Position numbers and translations under genes: made by a program. This document shows, in pieces, positions 25,473 to 34,420 of a DNA stretch of 64,000 bases (its first letter is position 1; the number at the start of each line of letters is the position of its first letter). Under the pieces are notes generated by a model. That model was not told the DNA's origin. It worked only from the letters and a program-made list of their open reading frames with translations, and did not search any database. Source of the DNA: an uncultured Actinomycetes bacterium (lineage in GTDB: Bacteria; Actinomycetota; Actinomycetes; Nanopelagicales; Nanopelagicaceae); NCBI GenBank assembly GCA_903825945.1, contig CAIKCJ010000049.1, positions 1-64,000 of the forward strand, read 5' to 3'.

Positions 25473-27092
25473 TTAACCAAGTGCCTCGCCGGCAGCTTCC
25501 TTCATGGCTTGTGCATGTTGTGCACCAGTCTTGAGTGGAGTTGCCTTGAGCATGATTGCCACAAGAATTCCGATCAGCGTTACAGGAGCCGCTGCGAAGA
25601 AGACAATGTGGAATGACTGCACATATGAGTGATCAATTGTTGCTTGCAATGGCTTTGTGAAGCCAGCTGCGATAGCAGGATTGTTCTGCAATTGACCAAG
25701 AGATTGTGGTGTCGCACCAGCAAGCGCTGCTGGGTTGGTTGCACCCAGCTTGGCGATGTTGCCAGTGATGTAATGGCTCAACTTACTTGCGTAGATCGAA
25801 CCAAAGATTGCTACGCCAAGAGTTCCGCCGATTGAACGCCAGAAAGTATTGAGCGAAGTACCGATACCCATATCGCGAATCTCAAGTGAGTTCTGGAGCG
25901 CAATTACAAGGTTCTGTAGGCACATTCCAAGTCCAGCACCAAGCATGATCGCAAAGATTGATAGACGCCAGTAAGGTGTTGTCTCAGTCAAAGTTCCCAT
26001 AAGAATTAGAGCTGCAGTCATGAGGACCATGCCAACAACTGGGAATGCCTTGTACTTACCGTGCTTAGTGATCCACTTACCCGAGAAGATCGATGTGGTG
26101 ACAATTCCGAACATCAATGGCAAGAGCTTGAGGCCAGAGAGAGTTGCAGAGTTGCCTTTTACTAGCTGGAAGTAGAGAGGCAACATAACGATCGCACCGA
26201 ACATCGCTGCACCAACAAGGAATGCAAGGATCGATGTGATCGAGAATGTGTGGTTCTTAAATAGGCGTAGGGGAAGAATTGGCTCCGAGGCCTTGGCTTG
26301 ATTCCAGAGGAATATAGCGAAGAGCACAAGACCGCCACCGATCCAACTCATTGTTTTAGCCTTAAGCCATCCGTTCTCCGGAGCATAAACAGAGATTCCG
26401 AGAAGAAGAACTGATACAGCAACGATAAGAAGTAGTGCGCCGATGTAGTCGATCTTGTGTTGGCGAACAACTTTAGGAATGTGCAGAACTGCTGATGTAA
26501 CAACAAGCGCGATCATTCCGAATGGAAGGTTGATGTAGAAAATCCAACGCCATCCAGTTACGCCAAGAACGTGGTGATGATCTGAGAAGAATCCACCAAG
26601 GAGTGGACCAGCAACAGTTGCTAGACCCCAGACGGCACCAAAGTAGCCCTGGTAGCGACCGCGTTCACGTGGAGAAACGACATCTCCAATGATTACGAAG
26701 GTGAGTGACATCAAGCCACCAGCACCCAAACCTTGGAATGCGCGAGATGCGATCAATTCATTCATGTTGTGCGCGATACCAGAAGCGAAAGATCCAAGTA
26801 GGAAGACAACAATCGCGAACTGGAAGACCTGACGACGACCGTAGAGGTCTGAGATCTTTCCGTACAGCGGTGTTGATGCGGTAGAAGTAAGAAGGTAAGC
26901 AGTGACGACCCATGTGTAGTGCTTGAGTCCACCGAGATCTACGGTGATTGTCTTAAGAGCAGTTGAAACGATCGACTGATCGAGCGCTGCAAGGAGCAGG
27001 CCGGTCATCAGCCCGATCATGACTGCCACGATTTGCTTGTGGCTCATTTGTGCATGCTCGGCGTGAGCAGCAGACGTTTTTTCAGACATCAT
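25473..27092 (-). CDS. MFS drug:H+ antiporter, DHA2 (EmrB/QacA) family
   Basis: This 539-residue protein has 14 predicted helices. Motif A reads GKISDLYGRRQVF and the antiporter motif C is present in AGPLLGGFFSD. The N-terminal helix 1 holds LDQSIVSTAL, typical of DHA2 multidrug pumps. It probably exports hydrophobic or cationic drugs. It is divergent from the DrrAB-like operon, with an inverted repeat GGTGAA/TTCACC in the shared region; no regulator gene is adjacent. A second ATG at 27089 is equally possible as the start. Confidence 0.93.
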   Translation of the reverse strand: MMSEKTSAAHAEHAQMSHKQIVAVMIGLMTGLLLAALDQSIVSTALKTITVDLGGLKHYTWVVTAYLLTSTASTPLYGKISDLYGRRQVFQFAIVVFLLGSFASGIAHNMNELIASRAFQGLGAGGLMSLTFVIIGDVVSPRERGRYQGYFGAVWGLATVAGPLLGGFFSDHHHVLGVTGWRWIFYINLPFGMIALVVTSAVLHIPKVVRQHKIDYIGALLLIVAVSVLLLGISVYAPENGWLKAKTMSWIGGGLVLFAIFLWNQAKASEPILPLRLFKNHTFSITSILAFLVGAAMFGAIVMLPLYFQLVKGNSATLSGLKLLPLMFGIVTTSIFSGKWITKHGKYKAFPVVGMVLMTAALILMGTLTETTPYWRLSIFAIMLGAGLGMCLQNLVIALQNSLEIRDMGIGTSLNTFWRSIGGTLGVAIFGSIYASKLSHYITGNIAKLGATNPAALAGATPQSLGQLQNNPAIAAGFTKPLQATIDHSYVQSFHIVFFAAAPVTLIGILVAIMLKATPLKTGAQHAQAMKEAAGEALG

Positions 27093-27133
27093 GTCCCTAT
27101 CTATGTGAAGCGTTCGTGGAGTAGCTGGATAAA

Positions 27134-27155
27134 GGTGAAAAATGAGTTGTTCACC
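27134..27155. promoter_or_regulatory. Inverted repeat in the divergent efflux promoter region
   Basis: GGTGAA (27134-27139) and TTCACC (27150-27155) are separated by 10 bp, a spacing of about one and a half turns between half-site centres. The position between two divergent exporters suits an operator, but the arms are short. Confidence 0.3.
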
Positions 27156-27222
27156 AAATTTATTTAACTTTCAACCTAATTGTACCGAGTGAGTGATCGC
27201 CCCGCTCGCTTATGATGGTGCT

Positions 27223-28221
27223 ATGAAGAGCGTCATAGCCGAAAATCTCGTAAAGACCTACCGAAATGGCCAGGTCAAAGCACTGGATAACCTGAGCTTG
27301 GATGTGGAAGAGGGCACCGTTCTAGGCGTACTCGGCCCTAATGGTGCGGGCAAGACGACCACTGTGCGAGTTCTATCCACACTCCTTAAGCCAGATTCTG
27401 GTCACGCCACTGTCGGGGGAATCGATGTGGTCAAGGACCCAAAGGCGGTCCGCGAAATTATTGGTCTCTCTGGCCAGTACGCGGCTCTGGATGAGACTCT
27501 CACCGGCTGGGATAACTTGGTGATGTTCGGACGCCTCTATCACTTGAGTGGTGAGCAAGCTCGGGTTCGGGCTAAAGAGCTCCTAGAACAATTTTCATTG
27601 ACCGACTCGGCCCATCGTCCGATCAAAACCTTTTCTGGTGGAATGCGTCGCCGACTAGATCTAGCGGCTTCACTCATTGTCAGGCCGAAGGTCCTCTTCT
27701 TAGACGAACCAACAACGGGTCTTGATCCTCGAGGCCGAATGGAAATGTGGGAGGTCATCCAAAGCCTTGTTAAAGATGGCGTGACCCTGCTGCTCACCAC
27801 TCAGTATTTAGAAGAAGCCGATCAATTAGCGGATGACATTGTTGTGATCGATCGCGGCCAAGTTATTGCACGTGGCTCTTCTGATCAGCTTAAAGCTGAG
27901 GTCGGTGGAGAGCGACTGGAGATTGTTGTAGACGAATCCGATATCGATGCAGCGCGCGCGGTCATTGAACGAATCGCGGGTGCATCGAGTGTTGTGGATC
28001 AAGGTTTGCGCAAAATTTCTGCTCCTGTTCGCGCAGGCACTGATTCGCTGATCGAAGTTGTGCGCGAACTAGATGCGCTCAAGATTCATCCGCTCGATCT
28101 AGCCCTTAAGCGCCCATCACTCGATGATGTATTTATGTCAATCACAGGACATGCTGCAGAAGAAGCCGTTGATGACTCGGCGGCAGAGCCCACCAAGAAG
28201 AAGAAAGGCGGCCGCAAATGA
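27223..28221 (+). CDS. ABC exporter ATP-binding protein, DrrA-like
   Basis: From ATG 27223 this gives 332 residues; an upstream GTG at 27193 would add ten unlikely residues. Walker A is GPNGAGKTTT, the signature FSGGMRRRLDLAASL, Walker B VLFLDEPTTGLDP, and the switch region TTQYLEEADQLADD. The C-terminal ~100 residues match the DrrA regulatory extension (HPLDLALKRPSLDDVFMSIT), and the protein ends in a Lys-rich tail. It pairs with the overlapping ABC-2 permease gene (ATGA overlap at 28218). Substrate by family: drugs or amphipathic lipids. Confidence 0.92.
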   Translation: MKSVIAENLVKTYRNGQVKALDNLSLDVEEGTVLGVLGPNGAGKTTTVRVLSTLLKPDSGHATVGGIDVVKDPKAVREIIGLSGQYAALDETLTGWDNLVMFGRLYHLSGEQARVRAKELLEQFSLTDSAHRPIKTFSGGMRRRLDLAASLIVRPKVLFLDEPTTGLDPRGRMEMWEVIQSLVKDGVTLLLTTQYLEEADQLADDIVVIDRGQVIARGSSDQLKAEVGGERLEIVVDESDIDAARAVIERIAGASSVVDQGLRKISAPVRAGTDSLIEVVRELDALKIHPLDLALKRPSLDDVFMSITGHAAEEAVDDSAAEPTKKKKGGRK

Positions 28222-29021
28222 GTTCCGTGAAGCACTCTGTGAGTGATGCTCTTGTCATTACAAAACGCCAACTTCAGCAGTTGGTACGAGTCCCAGAAGT
28301 CCTGATTTTTAACACGATTCAACCCGTAATGTTTGTTCTACTTTTCCGCTACGTGTTCGGTGGTCTAGGTGTGGGGATTCCTGGTGGCTATGTCCAACTT
28401 CTTATGCCTGGAATCTTTGTACAAACAGTCACATTTACCCTCGCCGCAACAGCTCAAGGGCTTGCCCAAGATATGGAAAAGGGCCTGATTGATCGATTCC
28501 GCTCGCTGCCTATCTCTCGTTCAGCAGTAGTAATGGGTCGAACACTTGGAGATGGCTTGCTCAATATTGTCGTGCTAGTAGTGATGGGAGTTGCGGGTTA
28601 TATAGTCGGTTGGCGCCCTACATCGAGCCTGCTTCATATCGCAGCGGGCTTCATCTTGCTGCTCTTCTTCGGATATGCGCTCTCATGGTGTGGTGTCTTT
28701 GCTGGACTGATCTCTAAAGATGCTCGAGTCGTAGCTAACGTCTCGTTCCTCTTTACATTTCCGCTGACATTTCTCTCAAACGCATTCGCTTCCACGACGA
28801 CGATGCCAAAACCGCTTCAATATTTTGCTGAGTGGAATCCGGTCTCAACGATGGTCGCAGCTACTCGCCAGCTCTTTGGTTTTCACAATACTTTTGGAGT
28901 GACGGCCCATTCCTATCCAAGTGAGCATCCGATCGTGACTTCGCTCTTTTATATGGTTGTCTTGATGGCAATATTTATGCCGCTGAGTGTTCGACGATAT
29001 AAGAGTGCAAACCGTCGCTAA
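28218..29021 (+). CDS. ABC-2 type permease, DrrB-like
   Basis: This 267-residue protein has six predicted helices. It contains the conserved ABC-2 signature DRFRSLPISRSAVVMGR and the family block TFPLTFLSNAFASTTTMPKPLQ before the last helices. It overlaps the ATPase gene by 4 bp. Together they form a homodimeric exporter of the daunorubicin-resistance type. Its stop lies in a 10-nt tandem repeat. Confidence 0.92.
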   Translation: MSSVKHSVSDALVITKRQLQQLVRVPEVLIFNTIQPVMFVLLFRYVFGGLGVGIPGGYVQLLMPGIFVQTVTFTLAATAQGLAQDMEKGLIDRFRSLPISRSAVVMGRTLGDGLLNIVVLVVMGVAGYIVGWRPTSSLLHIAAGFILLLFFGYALSWCGVFAGLISKDARVVANVSFLFTFPLTFLSNAFASTTTMPKPLQYFAEWNPVSTMVAATRQLFGFHNTFGVTAHSYPSEHPIVTSLFYMVVLMAIFMPLSVRRYKSANRR

Positions 29022-29047
29022 CAACGACTAACAACATCTAACGACAA
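29018..29047 (+). repeat. 10-nt tandem repeat carrying the stop codon
   Basis: CTAACAACGA, CTAACAACAT and CTAACGACAA lie in tandem. TAA in the first unit is the stop of the ABC permease. Confidence 0.75.
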
Positions 29048-29060
29048 GTAAGGAACTTGC

Positions 29061-29534
29061 TTAGTAAGGTCTAGCGTCAATTATTCTGACAGGAAATTCC
29101 TTCTTGTTCGGCGCGATGTAACTGACGGTATCGCCAACTTTGGCACCGTGAATCGCAGCCCCAAGAGGGGATTTCTCTGAGTACACATCCATATCACCGT
29201 TGGAAATTTCACGAGAACCAAGTAGGAAGATCATCTCCTCGCCCGCCATATCGATGGTGACGACCATGCCTAGCCCCACTGCTCCAGATTCACTCGCCGG
29301 TGGAGTGCCAATGTGTGCGTTATCGAGCATATGCTTGAGTTGGCGAATGCGACCAACAATCTTGCCCTGCTCTTCTCTAGCAGCGTGGTAGCCACCATTC
29401 TCTTTGAGGTCACCCTCGGCTCGAGCAGCTTCAATCTTTTTGACGATATCTGAAAAGCGTGGACCTTCGAGCTCTGCAAGCTCCGCGCGTAGGCGAGCTG
29501 CAGCCTCTTCAGTAAGCCAGGTCTGGTTAGTCAT
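29061..29534 (-). CDS. greA: Transcript cleavage factor GreA
   Basis: This 157-residue protein stimulates RNA cleavage in backtracked RNA polymerase. The N-terminal coiled coil carries the acidic tip in RAEGDLKENGGYHAAREEQG (Asp and Glu for catalysis). The C-terminal FKBP-like domain has the usual GTVVTI-like start (GLGMVVTIDMAG) and SPLGAAIHGAKVGD. It is followed on the minus strand only by the convergent ABC operon. The DUF4307 gene lies 17 bp upstream on the same strand. Confidence 0.95.
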   Translation of the reverse strand: MTNQTWLTEEAAARLRAELAELEGPRFSDIVKKIEAARAEGDLKENGGYHAAREEQGKIVGRIRQLKHMLDNAHIGTPPASESGAVGLGMVVTIDMAGEEMIFLLGSREISNGDMDVYSEKSPLGAAIHGAKVGDTVSYIAPNKKEFPVRIIDARPY

Positions 29535-29551
29535 AAGAAGCCAAGTTTAAC

Positions 29552-29953
29552 TTACGAACAGTGATCGATGCTCGCCGCGACCGCTGGAGCGCGGGTGGGA
29601 ATCGTGATATTTCGGGTGTAGCTATTGGCTCCCGCGGGGATGAGATCGGTTACTTGACCCACCGTGTTGGCTTGATAATCACTGGCAATCAGAACGCATT
29701 GATGGGTCTTAGAGGCTGTTCGGACATTGATGTAATAACGAATCGAAATCTGCCTTTCGTTATCGGCATGAAAAGAGATGAGAGTGCTTGAAATCTCTGG
29801 TTTTGCGAAATGGTCAGCCGACCAGATCAACCACGCTCCGCCAATAAGGAGCAGCGCCACCGCAGCAATAACCCAGCTCTTCACTCGACGAGCAAATGTG
29901 CGCTCAGCAATCCCATAGCGCGCTCGCAGGTAAGGCGTTGAGTGGCGGTCCAT
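29552..29953 (-). CDS. DUF4307 membrane protein
   Basis: This 133-residue protein has a short Arg-rich cytoplasmic N-terminus (RARYGIAER), one transmembrane helix (about residues 27-46) and an external immunoglobulin-like beta domain with two cysteines (THQCVL and the penultimate DHCS). The family is confined to actinobacteria and usually lies next to greA, as here. Function unknown. Confidence 0.8.
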   Translation of the reverse strand: MDRHSTPYLRARYGIAERTFARRVKSWVIAAVALLLIGGAWLIWSADHFAKPEISSTLISFHADNERQISIRYYINVRTASKTHQCVLIASDYQANTVGQVTDLIPAGANSYTRNITIPTRAPAVAASIDHCS

Positions 29954-29978
29954 TAGCTAAGCATAGGATAATAAAGCA

Positions 29979-30128
29979 ATGAGCGACTCAACTGATATTA
30001 GCACCGGCCTTGCAGGCTCTCTGGTGATGACCTTTCTTTGCATTGGTATCACCGTCTTGCTGATCAGTTTTTATCGTCGTTACAAGCGAGCATCAAAGAA
30101 CGCCAAAAACGACTCAACTCAAGGCTAA
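29979..30128 (+). CDS. Small single-helix membrane protein
   Basis: The protein has 49 residues: a polar Ser/Thr-rich start, a hydrophobic helix (about 12-30, LAGSLVMTFLCIGITVLLI) and a basic tail RRYKRASKNAKN. It starts 25 bp from the divergent DUF4307 gene and ends 18 bp before the SURF1 gene, so it leads that operon. A similar small protein sits at this place in other actinobacteria by my recollection; function unknown. Confidence 0.5.
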   Translation: MSDSTDISTGLAGSLVMTFLCIGITVLLISFYRRYKRASKNAKNDSTQG

Positions 30129-30146
30129 TGGGAAGCGACACTAGCC

Positions 30147-30917
30147 ATGAATAACAAAAGCAAGTTTGTAAAAACGATCGCAACAGGCCTGCTCATGATT
30201 CTTGTATCTGGAGTCTTTGTGGAGCTGGGCATTTGGCAATGGCACCGCGCCCAAGCGACGTCGCGTCAAGGTAAATATGTTCCACCATCTACCCCAATAT
30301 CACTCACCAGCGTTGATCAAGCCGGGCACAATCTCTCTAATGAAGCGCTCAATCGTGTAGTCACCTTTACTGGTCACTACGTCGGAAATTATGATGCCCC
30401 GTCTCAGCAAGTTCCTAATGATGGATATAAAGATTTAAGTGTTGGGCTCTTTGAGATCAGCGATAACCGCGCACTGCTCGTTGTTCGCGGACTCAATGAC
30501 GGGACTATTAAGCCAACGAAAGAAGCTCTCACTATTGAGGGACGCATGTATCCGCGCCAGCAAGAAGACCACGGCCTCAATAGCGACACTTCGCTCGGTC
30601 GACTCGATCCCGGCTTAGTTGCCGGAGTTGGTGGTTACAACTTATTTGATGGATATGTGGTGGCATCAAGTGAGACAACTGCTTCTGGCCAATTGCTTCC
30701 TGGCGATCGAATTCCAGACCCAGTACTTGTTCAATCGATTTCGGGTTTCTATTGGCAACATATTTCGTACGTCGTCATCTGGTGGTTCATGGCGATCTTG
30801 ACGCTCTGCGCGCCAATAATTGCCAAGCGAAGTAATCGAGAGAGCGCGGAAAAAGAAGCGCTAGCGGCCCAATATGCACGCGCCGATGAGATTAACCATA
30901 TTGACAGAAGTAGATAG
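30147..30917 (+). CDS. SURF1 family cytochrome oxidase assembly protein
   Basis: This 256-residue protein has two transmembrane helices, at about residues 11-27 and 208-226, around an external domain. ELGIWQWHRA after helix 1 is the SURF1 signature, and the pre-helix-2 segment FYWQHISYVVIWW is also typical. It assists haem a insertion into aa3 oxidase. No cox genes are nearby. It precedes DUF3817 and the cis-prenyl transferase gene in one run. Confidence 0.85.
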   Translation: MNNKSKFVKTIATGLLMILVSGVFVELGIWQWHRAQATSRQGKYVPPSTPISLTSVDQAGHNLSNEALNRVVTFTGHYVGNYDAPSQQVPNDGYKDLSVGLFEISDNRALLVVRGLNDGTIKPTKEALTIEGRMYPRQQEDHGLNSDTSLGRLDPGLVAGVGGYNLFDGYVVASSETTASGQLLPGDRIPDPVLVQSISGFYWQHISYVVIWWFMAILTLCAPIIAKRSNRESAEKEALAAQYARADEINHIDRSR

Positions 30918-30926
30918 GATAAAGAA

Positions 30927-31238
30927 ATGAAAAAAGGACTTGAGGGCGCATTGCAACGCTATAAAATTATGGCTCTCTGGTCAGGTTGCTGGTCCCTACT
31001 TCTGTGGCTTGTAGCGGTACCGGCCAATATCTTCTTCCACAATAAGGCATGGCCTTTTGTCGCTATTGCAATTATCCATGGATTTACCTACCCGCTCTAT
31101 GTTCTCAGCGCCTTTGAGTACAGCCTTAAGGCTCGCAAAAACCTCTTCACTACTTTGATTTACATCGCAGCTGGCACGTTGCCGATTGCATCTTTTGTAG
31201 CCGAGAAGAAGGCAACGGCTGATTTCCTTAAGCGGTGA
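30927..31238 (+). CDS. DUF3817 integral membrane protein
   Basis: This 103-residue protein has three predicted helices and the family pattern LQRYKIMALWSGCWSLLL and HGFTYPLYVL. A basic ending (AEKKATADFLKR) follows the last helix. Function unknown. The stop overlaps a GTG (31235) that may start the cis-prenyl transferase. Confidence 0.75.
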   Translation: MKKGLEGALQRYKIMALWSGCWSLLLWLVAVPANIFFHNKAWPFVAIAIIHGFTYPLYVLSAFEYSLKARKNLFTTLIYIAAGTLPIASFVAEKKATADFLKR

Positions 31239-32047
31239 AAAGCCAAGGTGGCCTCGTGAGGTCAATCAAATCGGCAATTAAGTCGGCAATTAAGGCACTG
31301 CTCTATCCGCTCTATGAGCGACGACTTCTCTCTCAACTCGACTTCACTCAGACACCGCATCACGTCGGCGTTATATTGGATGGAAATCGCCGGTGGGCAA
31401 AGTCAAACTACGGCATAAGTGCTGAAGCTGGACATCGTGCCGGCGCCGAAAAAATTGTGGAGCTTTTGGATTGGTGTGCTCAAGCTGACGTCACCATCAT
31501 CACCCTATGGTTGCTATCCACGGATAATCTCAACCGCGATCCATCCGAACTCGATGCGCTCTTACGGATCATCGCATCCGCAGTTGATCGCCTAGATGAG
31601 TTGGGTCGCTGGGAGATCAAACCGCTAGGTGCCTTAGAGCTCCTGCCGATGTGGCTGCAGGATAAGTTGCGAGGGATCGAAAGTCGTAGCAAAGGTCGTG
31701 CTGCGAGCGTGGTCAATGTCGCGATCGGTTATGGCGGACGCCGCGAAATCGTCGATGCCGTGCGCAACTACATTAAAGATGGAATCGCCCACGGAGAATC
31801 TGCTGACCAGATTGCCGAAGGTTTGAGTGTTGATGAAATTAGTAAGCACCTTTATACAGCTGGAATCCCAGATCCTGAACTCGTCATCAGAACCTCGGGG
31901 GAGCAGCGGTTATCGGGATTTCTTCTATGGCAATCTGCCCACTCCGAGTTCTATTTCTGTGAGGCGTATTGGCCAGACTTTAGGCGGGTGGATTTTCTGA
32001 GAGCGCTTCGCGCTTATGCCCAGCGCCACCGCCGATTCGGCCGCTAG
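31235..32047 (+). CDS. Short-chain cis-prenyl transferase (UppS family)
   Basis: This protein of up to 270 residues makes polyprenyl diphosphate from FPP/IPP for cell-wall lipid carriers. GVILDGNRRWAK holds the catalytic Asp; TLWLLSTDNLNRDPSEL, AIGYGGRREIVDA and RTSGEQRLSGFLLWQS are the other conserved regions. It resembles the second actinobacterial paralogue that makes short products (Rv1086-like). The start is unclear: GTG 31235 overlaps the previous stop, while GTG 31256 has AAGGTGG upstream. The N-terminus contains a 12-nt tandem repeat giving SAIKSAIK. Confidence 0.88.
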   Translation: MKSQGGLVRSIKSAIKSAIKALLYPLYERRLLSQLDFTQTPHHVGVILDGNRRWAKSNYGISAEAGHRAGAEKIVELLDWCAQADVTIITLWLLSTDNLNRDPSELDALLRIIASAVDRLDELGRWEIKPLGALELLPMWLQDKLRGIESRSKGRAASVVNVAIGYGGRREIVDAVRNYIKDGIAHGESADQIAEGLSVDEISKHLYTAGIPDPELVIRTSGEQRLSGFLLWQSAHSEFYFCEAYWPDFRRVDFLRALRAYAQRHRRFGR

Positions 32048-32143
32048 TAAGCCCTAAAAACCATCTAGAAAGTCACCTGAATGTAACTTTGGCACTCCGC
32101 GTGTCGCCGAACAACGGGGTCGGGCGAGTTTTAGGTTTGAGAT

Positions 32144-33448
32144 ATGGCACCCAAGATTTACGTCCTCGACACCAGCGTCCTTCTTGCAGATCCAACCGCG
32201 TTAGCTCGCTTTGCCGAGCATGAGGTGATCATCCCAATAACGGTGATCTCCGAACTCGAGACTAAACGGGACCACCCAGAGCTGGGTTTCTTCGCTCGCC
32301 AGGCGCTACGCAGTCTCGATGACTTGCGTATTCACAATGGCCGCCTGGATGAAGCCATCGTCATTAATGAGGCTGGTGGAACAGTCAGGGTAGAGCTCAA
32401 CCACTCAGATACCTCGAAACTTCCAAGCGGCTTTCTTCGCGACTCATCTAATGACACTCGCATCTTGGCCATCGCCCACAACTTGATGCGCGAATCTCGC
32501 GACGTTGTCCTTGTGACTAAGGATCTGCCGCTGAGAGTAAAAGCATCTTCCTTGGGCGTGACTGCCGAGGAGTATCGCCATGAGTTGGCTGCAACCTCCG
32601 GCTGGACAGGAATGATTGAGGCAGATGTGTCAGGTTCGGTCATCGATTCTTTGTATGAAGGTGATCGAGTCGAGCACGCTCTCGGAAAAGAGAATCCTTG
32701 CCACACCGGAATTGTGCTCCACTCCGAAAAAGGGAGCGCGCTAGCTCGGGTTACTCCTGACAAGAAGATCACTCTGGTACGCGGAGATCGCACAGCCTTT
32801 GGGCTTCACGGTCGCAGCGCAGAACAAAGAGTCGCTCTCGATATATTGCTTGATAATGAGATCGGCATCGTCTCACTTGGTGGTCGTGCCGGAACTGGTA
32901 AATCAGCTATCGCACTATGCGCTGGACTCGAAGCAGTCTTGGAACGTCGCCACCATAAGAAAGTTGTGATCTTCCGTCCGCTCTATGCCGTCGGCGGTCA
33001 AGAGCTGGGCTACCTACCTGGCAGTGAGAACGAGAAGATGTCGCCTTGGGCCCAAGCAGTGTTCGATACTTTGGGTGCGCTGGTGAGTCAGACTGTCATC
33101 GATGAGATTATTGACCGTGGATTGATTGAGGTGCTGCCACTCACTCACATCCGTGGTCGCTCACTTCACGACTCTTTTGTCATCGTTGATGAAGCACAGT
33201 CGCTAGAGCGGGGCGTTCTGCTCACTGTTCTCTCGCGAATTGGTCAAGGTTCGCGCGTTGTTCTCACTCACGACATTGCCCAGCGAGATAACTTGCGGGT
33301 TGGCCGTCATGATGGAGTCGTCGCTGTTGTGGAATCCCTCAAGGGGCACCCACTTTTCGCGCACGTCACCTTGACTCGCTCCGAGCGCTCGCCAATTGCG
33401 GCACTGGTCACTGAAATGTTGGAAGAGCCACTCAATTTCACTGCCTAG
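32144..33448 (+). CDS. PIN-PhoH fusion protein (PhoH2-like)
   Basis: This 434-residue protein combines an N-terminal PIN-type RNase domain ([16 protein letters not shown], acidic residues again in [10 protein letters not shown]) with a C-terminal PhoH ATPase. Walker A is [12 protein letters not shown] (~residue 248), Walker [12 protein letters not shown] (~344), and an Arg finger region TLTRSERSP lies near the end. Mycobacterial PhoH2 is an ATP-dependent RNA helicase and RNase, so RNA turnover is the likely job. It follows a 96-bp gap with weak inverted CCTAAAA/TTTTAGG blocks. Confidence 0.93.
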   Translation: MAPKIYVLDTSVLLADPTALARFAEHEVIIPITVISELETKRDHPELGFFARQALRSLDDLRIHNGRLDEAIVINEAGGTVRVELNHSDTSKLPSGFLRDSSNDTRILAIAHNLMRESRDVVLVTKDLPLRVKASSLGVTAEEYRHELAATSGWTGMIEADVSGSVIDSLYEGDRVEHALGKENPCHTGIVLHSEKGSALARVTPDKKITLVRGDRTAFGLHGRSAEQRVALDILLDNEIGIVSLGGRAGTGKSAIALCAGLEAVLERRHHKKVVIFRPLYAVGGQELGYLPGSENEKMSPWAQAVFDTLGALVSQTVIDEIIDRGLIEVLPLTHIRGRSLHDSFVIVDEAQSLERGVLLTVLSRIGQGSRVVLTHDIAQRDNLRVGRHDGVVAVVESLKGHPLFAHVTLTRSERSPIAALVTEMLEEPLNFTA

Positions 33449-33788
33449 ACGCTCAATAGCCATTTTTAATAGCTATTAGAAAATTGCGTTAAAGCATTAT
33501 TTTATACTGCTTTTGGCCTCGCGCGGACATTTCGGACATTTCGGATTCTATGCTTATTGACCTGCACTTTTAATTTTGCACTTTTCTGTGAATTAAATTT
33601 TTTTTCCGACTTACGCGGGTCCTAATTTGCCCCTTGTTCATCTCTCTGTAACTCTCTAACCCTGATCAATCACCCAAAGGTGGTTGGCGAGAGTAAAACG
33701 AGAGCAAGATCTGCAACCAGGTCTGCCGGTAGCTAGATACCTCTAGAGGTATCTAGAGGTATCTAGAGGGAAGGGAGGGTTCGATCAG
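33449..33788 (+). promoter_or_regulatory. Structured 340-bp leader of the muralytic gene; candidate riboswitch
   Basis: No ORF is supported here. The 5' part is AT-rich, with CGGACATTT twice in tandem near 33525-33542. From about 33648 the RNA can fold. ACTCTC pairs with GAGAGT enclosing a CAATCACC/GGTGGTTG hairpin, then AGATC/GGTCT, then GCCGGTAGCTAGATACC. The 3' block loosely resembles the conserved end of c-di-AMP (ydaO) riboswitches, which often precede secreted wall hydrolases in actinobacteria. The match is by eye and partial. Confidence 0.35.
33733..33766 (+). repeat. 24-nt perfect palindrome plus tandem decamer before the start
   Basis: 33733-33756 is a perfect palindrome with half-site CTAGATACCTCT. 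Its 3' ten bases (AGGTATCTAG) are repeated directly at 33757-33766. It ends 22 bp before ATG 33789 and just ahead of the ribosome-binding site (AAGGGAGGG), so folding could expose or hide that site. Confidence 0.75.
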
Positions 33789-34382
33789 ATGAAGCGTCAT
33801 CCAAAAGTGTTCAATCGACGAGTACTTTCCCTGGGCGCAGCTTTCACCTTCACCATTTTTGCATCAATCAATACAACCTACGCCCAGACAAGTTTTGGCC
33901 AAGAGGTCGCAATCCCAAATAACACGAATGTAGTTTCCGTGTCGGCCCCGCTCACTCCATCTGCTGCCCTGACCATCGAGTCTGGCGCGGTCAGTTTGGG
34001 CGATGGCGCTGCTGCTGATGCCAGCGAAATGGCCTTGGTCTCACTAGAGGCTCGCCAAGTTCAATTGGCCAAGACTCCAAGTGGCGCCCAACAGGTGGCA
34101 GACCAACTCATCGGAACGACCTATCACTGGTCGAGCGCGCAGGTCTCATGCCTCAACGCTTTGTGGGGCGGAGAGAGTCACTGGAACTATAAGGCTCACA
34201 ACTACTACAGCGGCGCTACAGGCATTGCCCAAGCCATGCCAGCTGACAAGATGGATGTCGTCGCAACAGATTGGCGCACCAATCCGGTTACTCAGATTAA
34301 ATGGGGAATCCGTTACATCTACATCCGCTACGGAACTCCATGCAAGGCGCTAGCCCGAGAGCACTGGGCCGGTAACTACTAA
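33789..34382 (+). CDS. Secreted lysozyme/transglycosylase-like protein
   Basis: The protein has 197 residues: a signal peptide (about 1-32, ending TTYAQ), a Ser/Ala-rich linker, and a C-terminal lysozyme-like domain of ~85 residues. That domain has ALWGGESHWNYKA (with the catalytic-type Glu), YSGATGIAQAMPADKM and DWRTNPVTQIKWGIRYIYIRYGTPCKA. This is the aggregation-promoting-factor C-terminal type. It should cut or remodel peptidoglycan outside the cell. It is monocistronic behind a structured leader, which suggests control by a signal molecule. Confidence 0.82.
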   Translation: MKRHPKVFNRRVLSLGAAFTFTIFASINTTYAQTSFGQEVAIPNNTNVVSVSAPLTPSAALTIESGAVSLGDGAAADASEMALVSLEARQVQLAKTPSGAQQVADQLIGTTYHWSSAQVSCLNALWGGESHWNYKAHNYYSGATGIAQAMPADKMDVVATDWRTNPVTQIKWGIRYIYIRYGTPCKALAREHWAGNY

Positions 34383-34390
34383 CTGCTGGT

Positions 34391-34420
34391 TAGGTCTAGT
34401 TAGGTCTAGTTAGGTCTAGA
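34391..34420. repeat. Three 10-nt tandem repeats at convergent gene ends
   Basis: TAGGTCTAGT, TAGGTCTAGT and TAGGTCTAGA lie in tandem. On the minus strand the first-read unit encodes the last residues of fumarase (SRPN) and its TAG stop (34406-34408). Confidence 0.85.
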
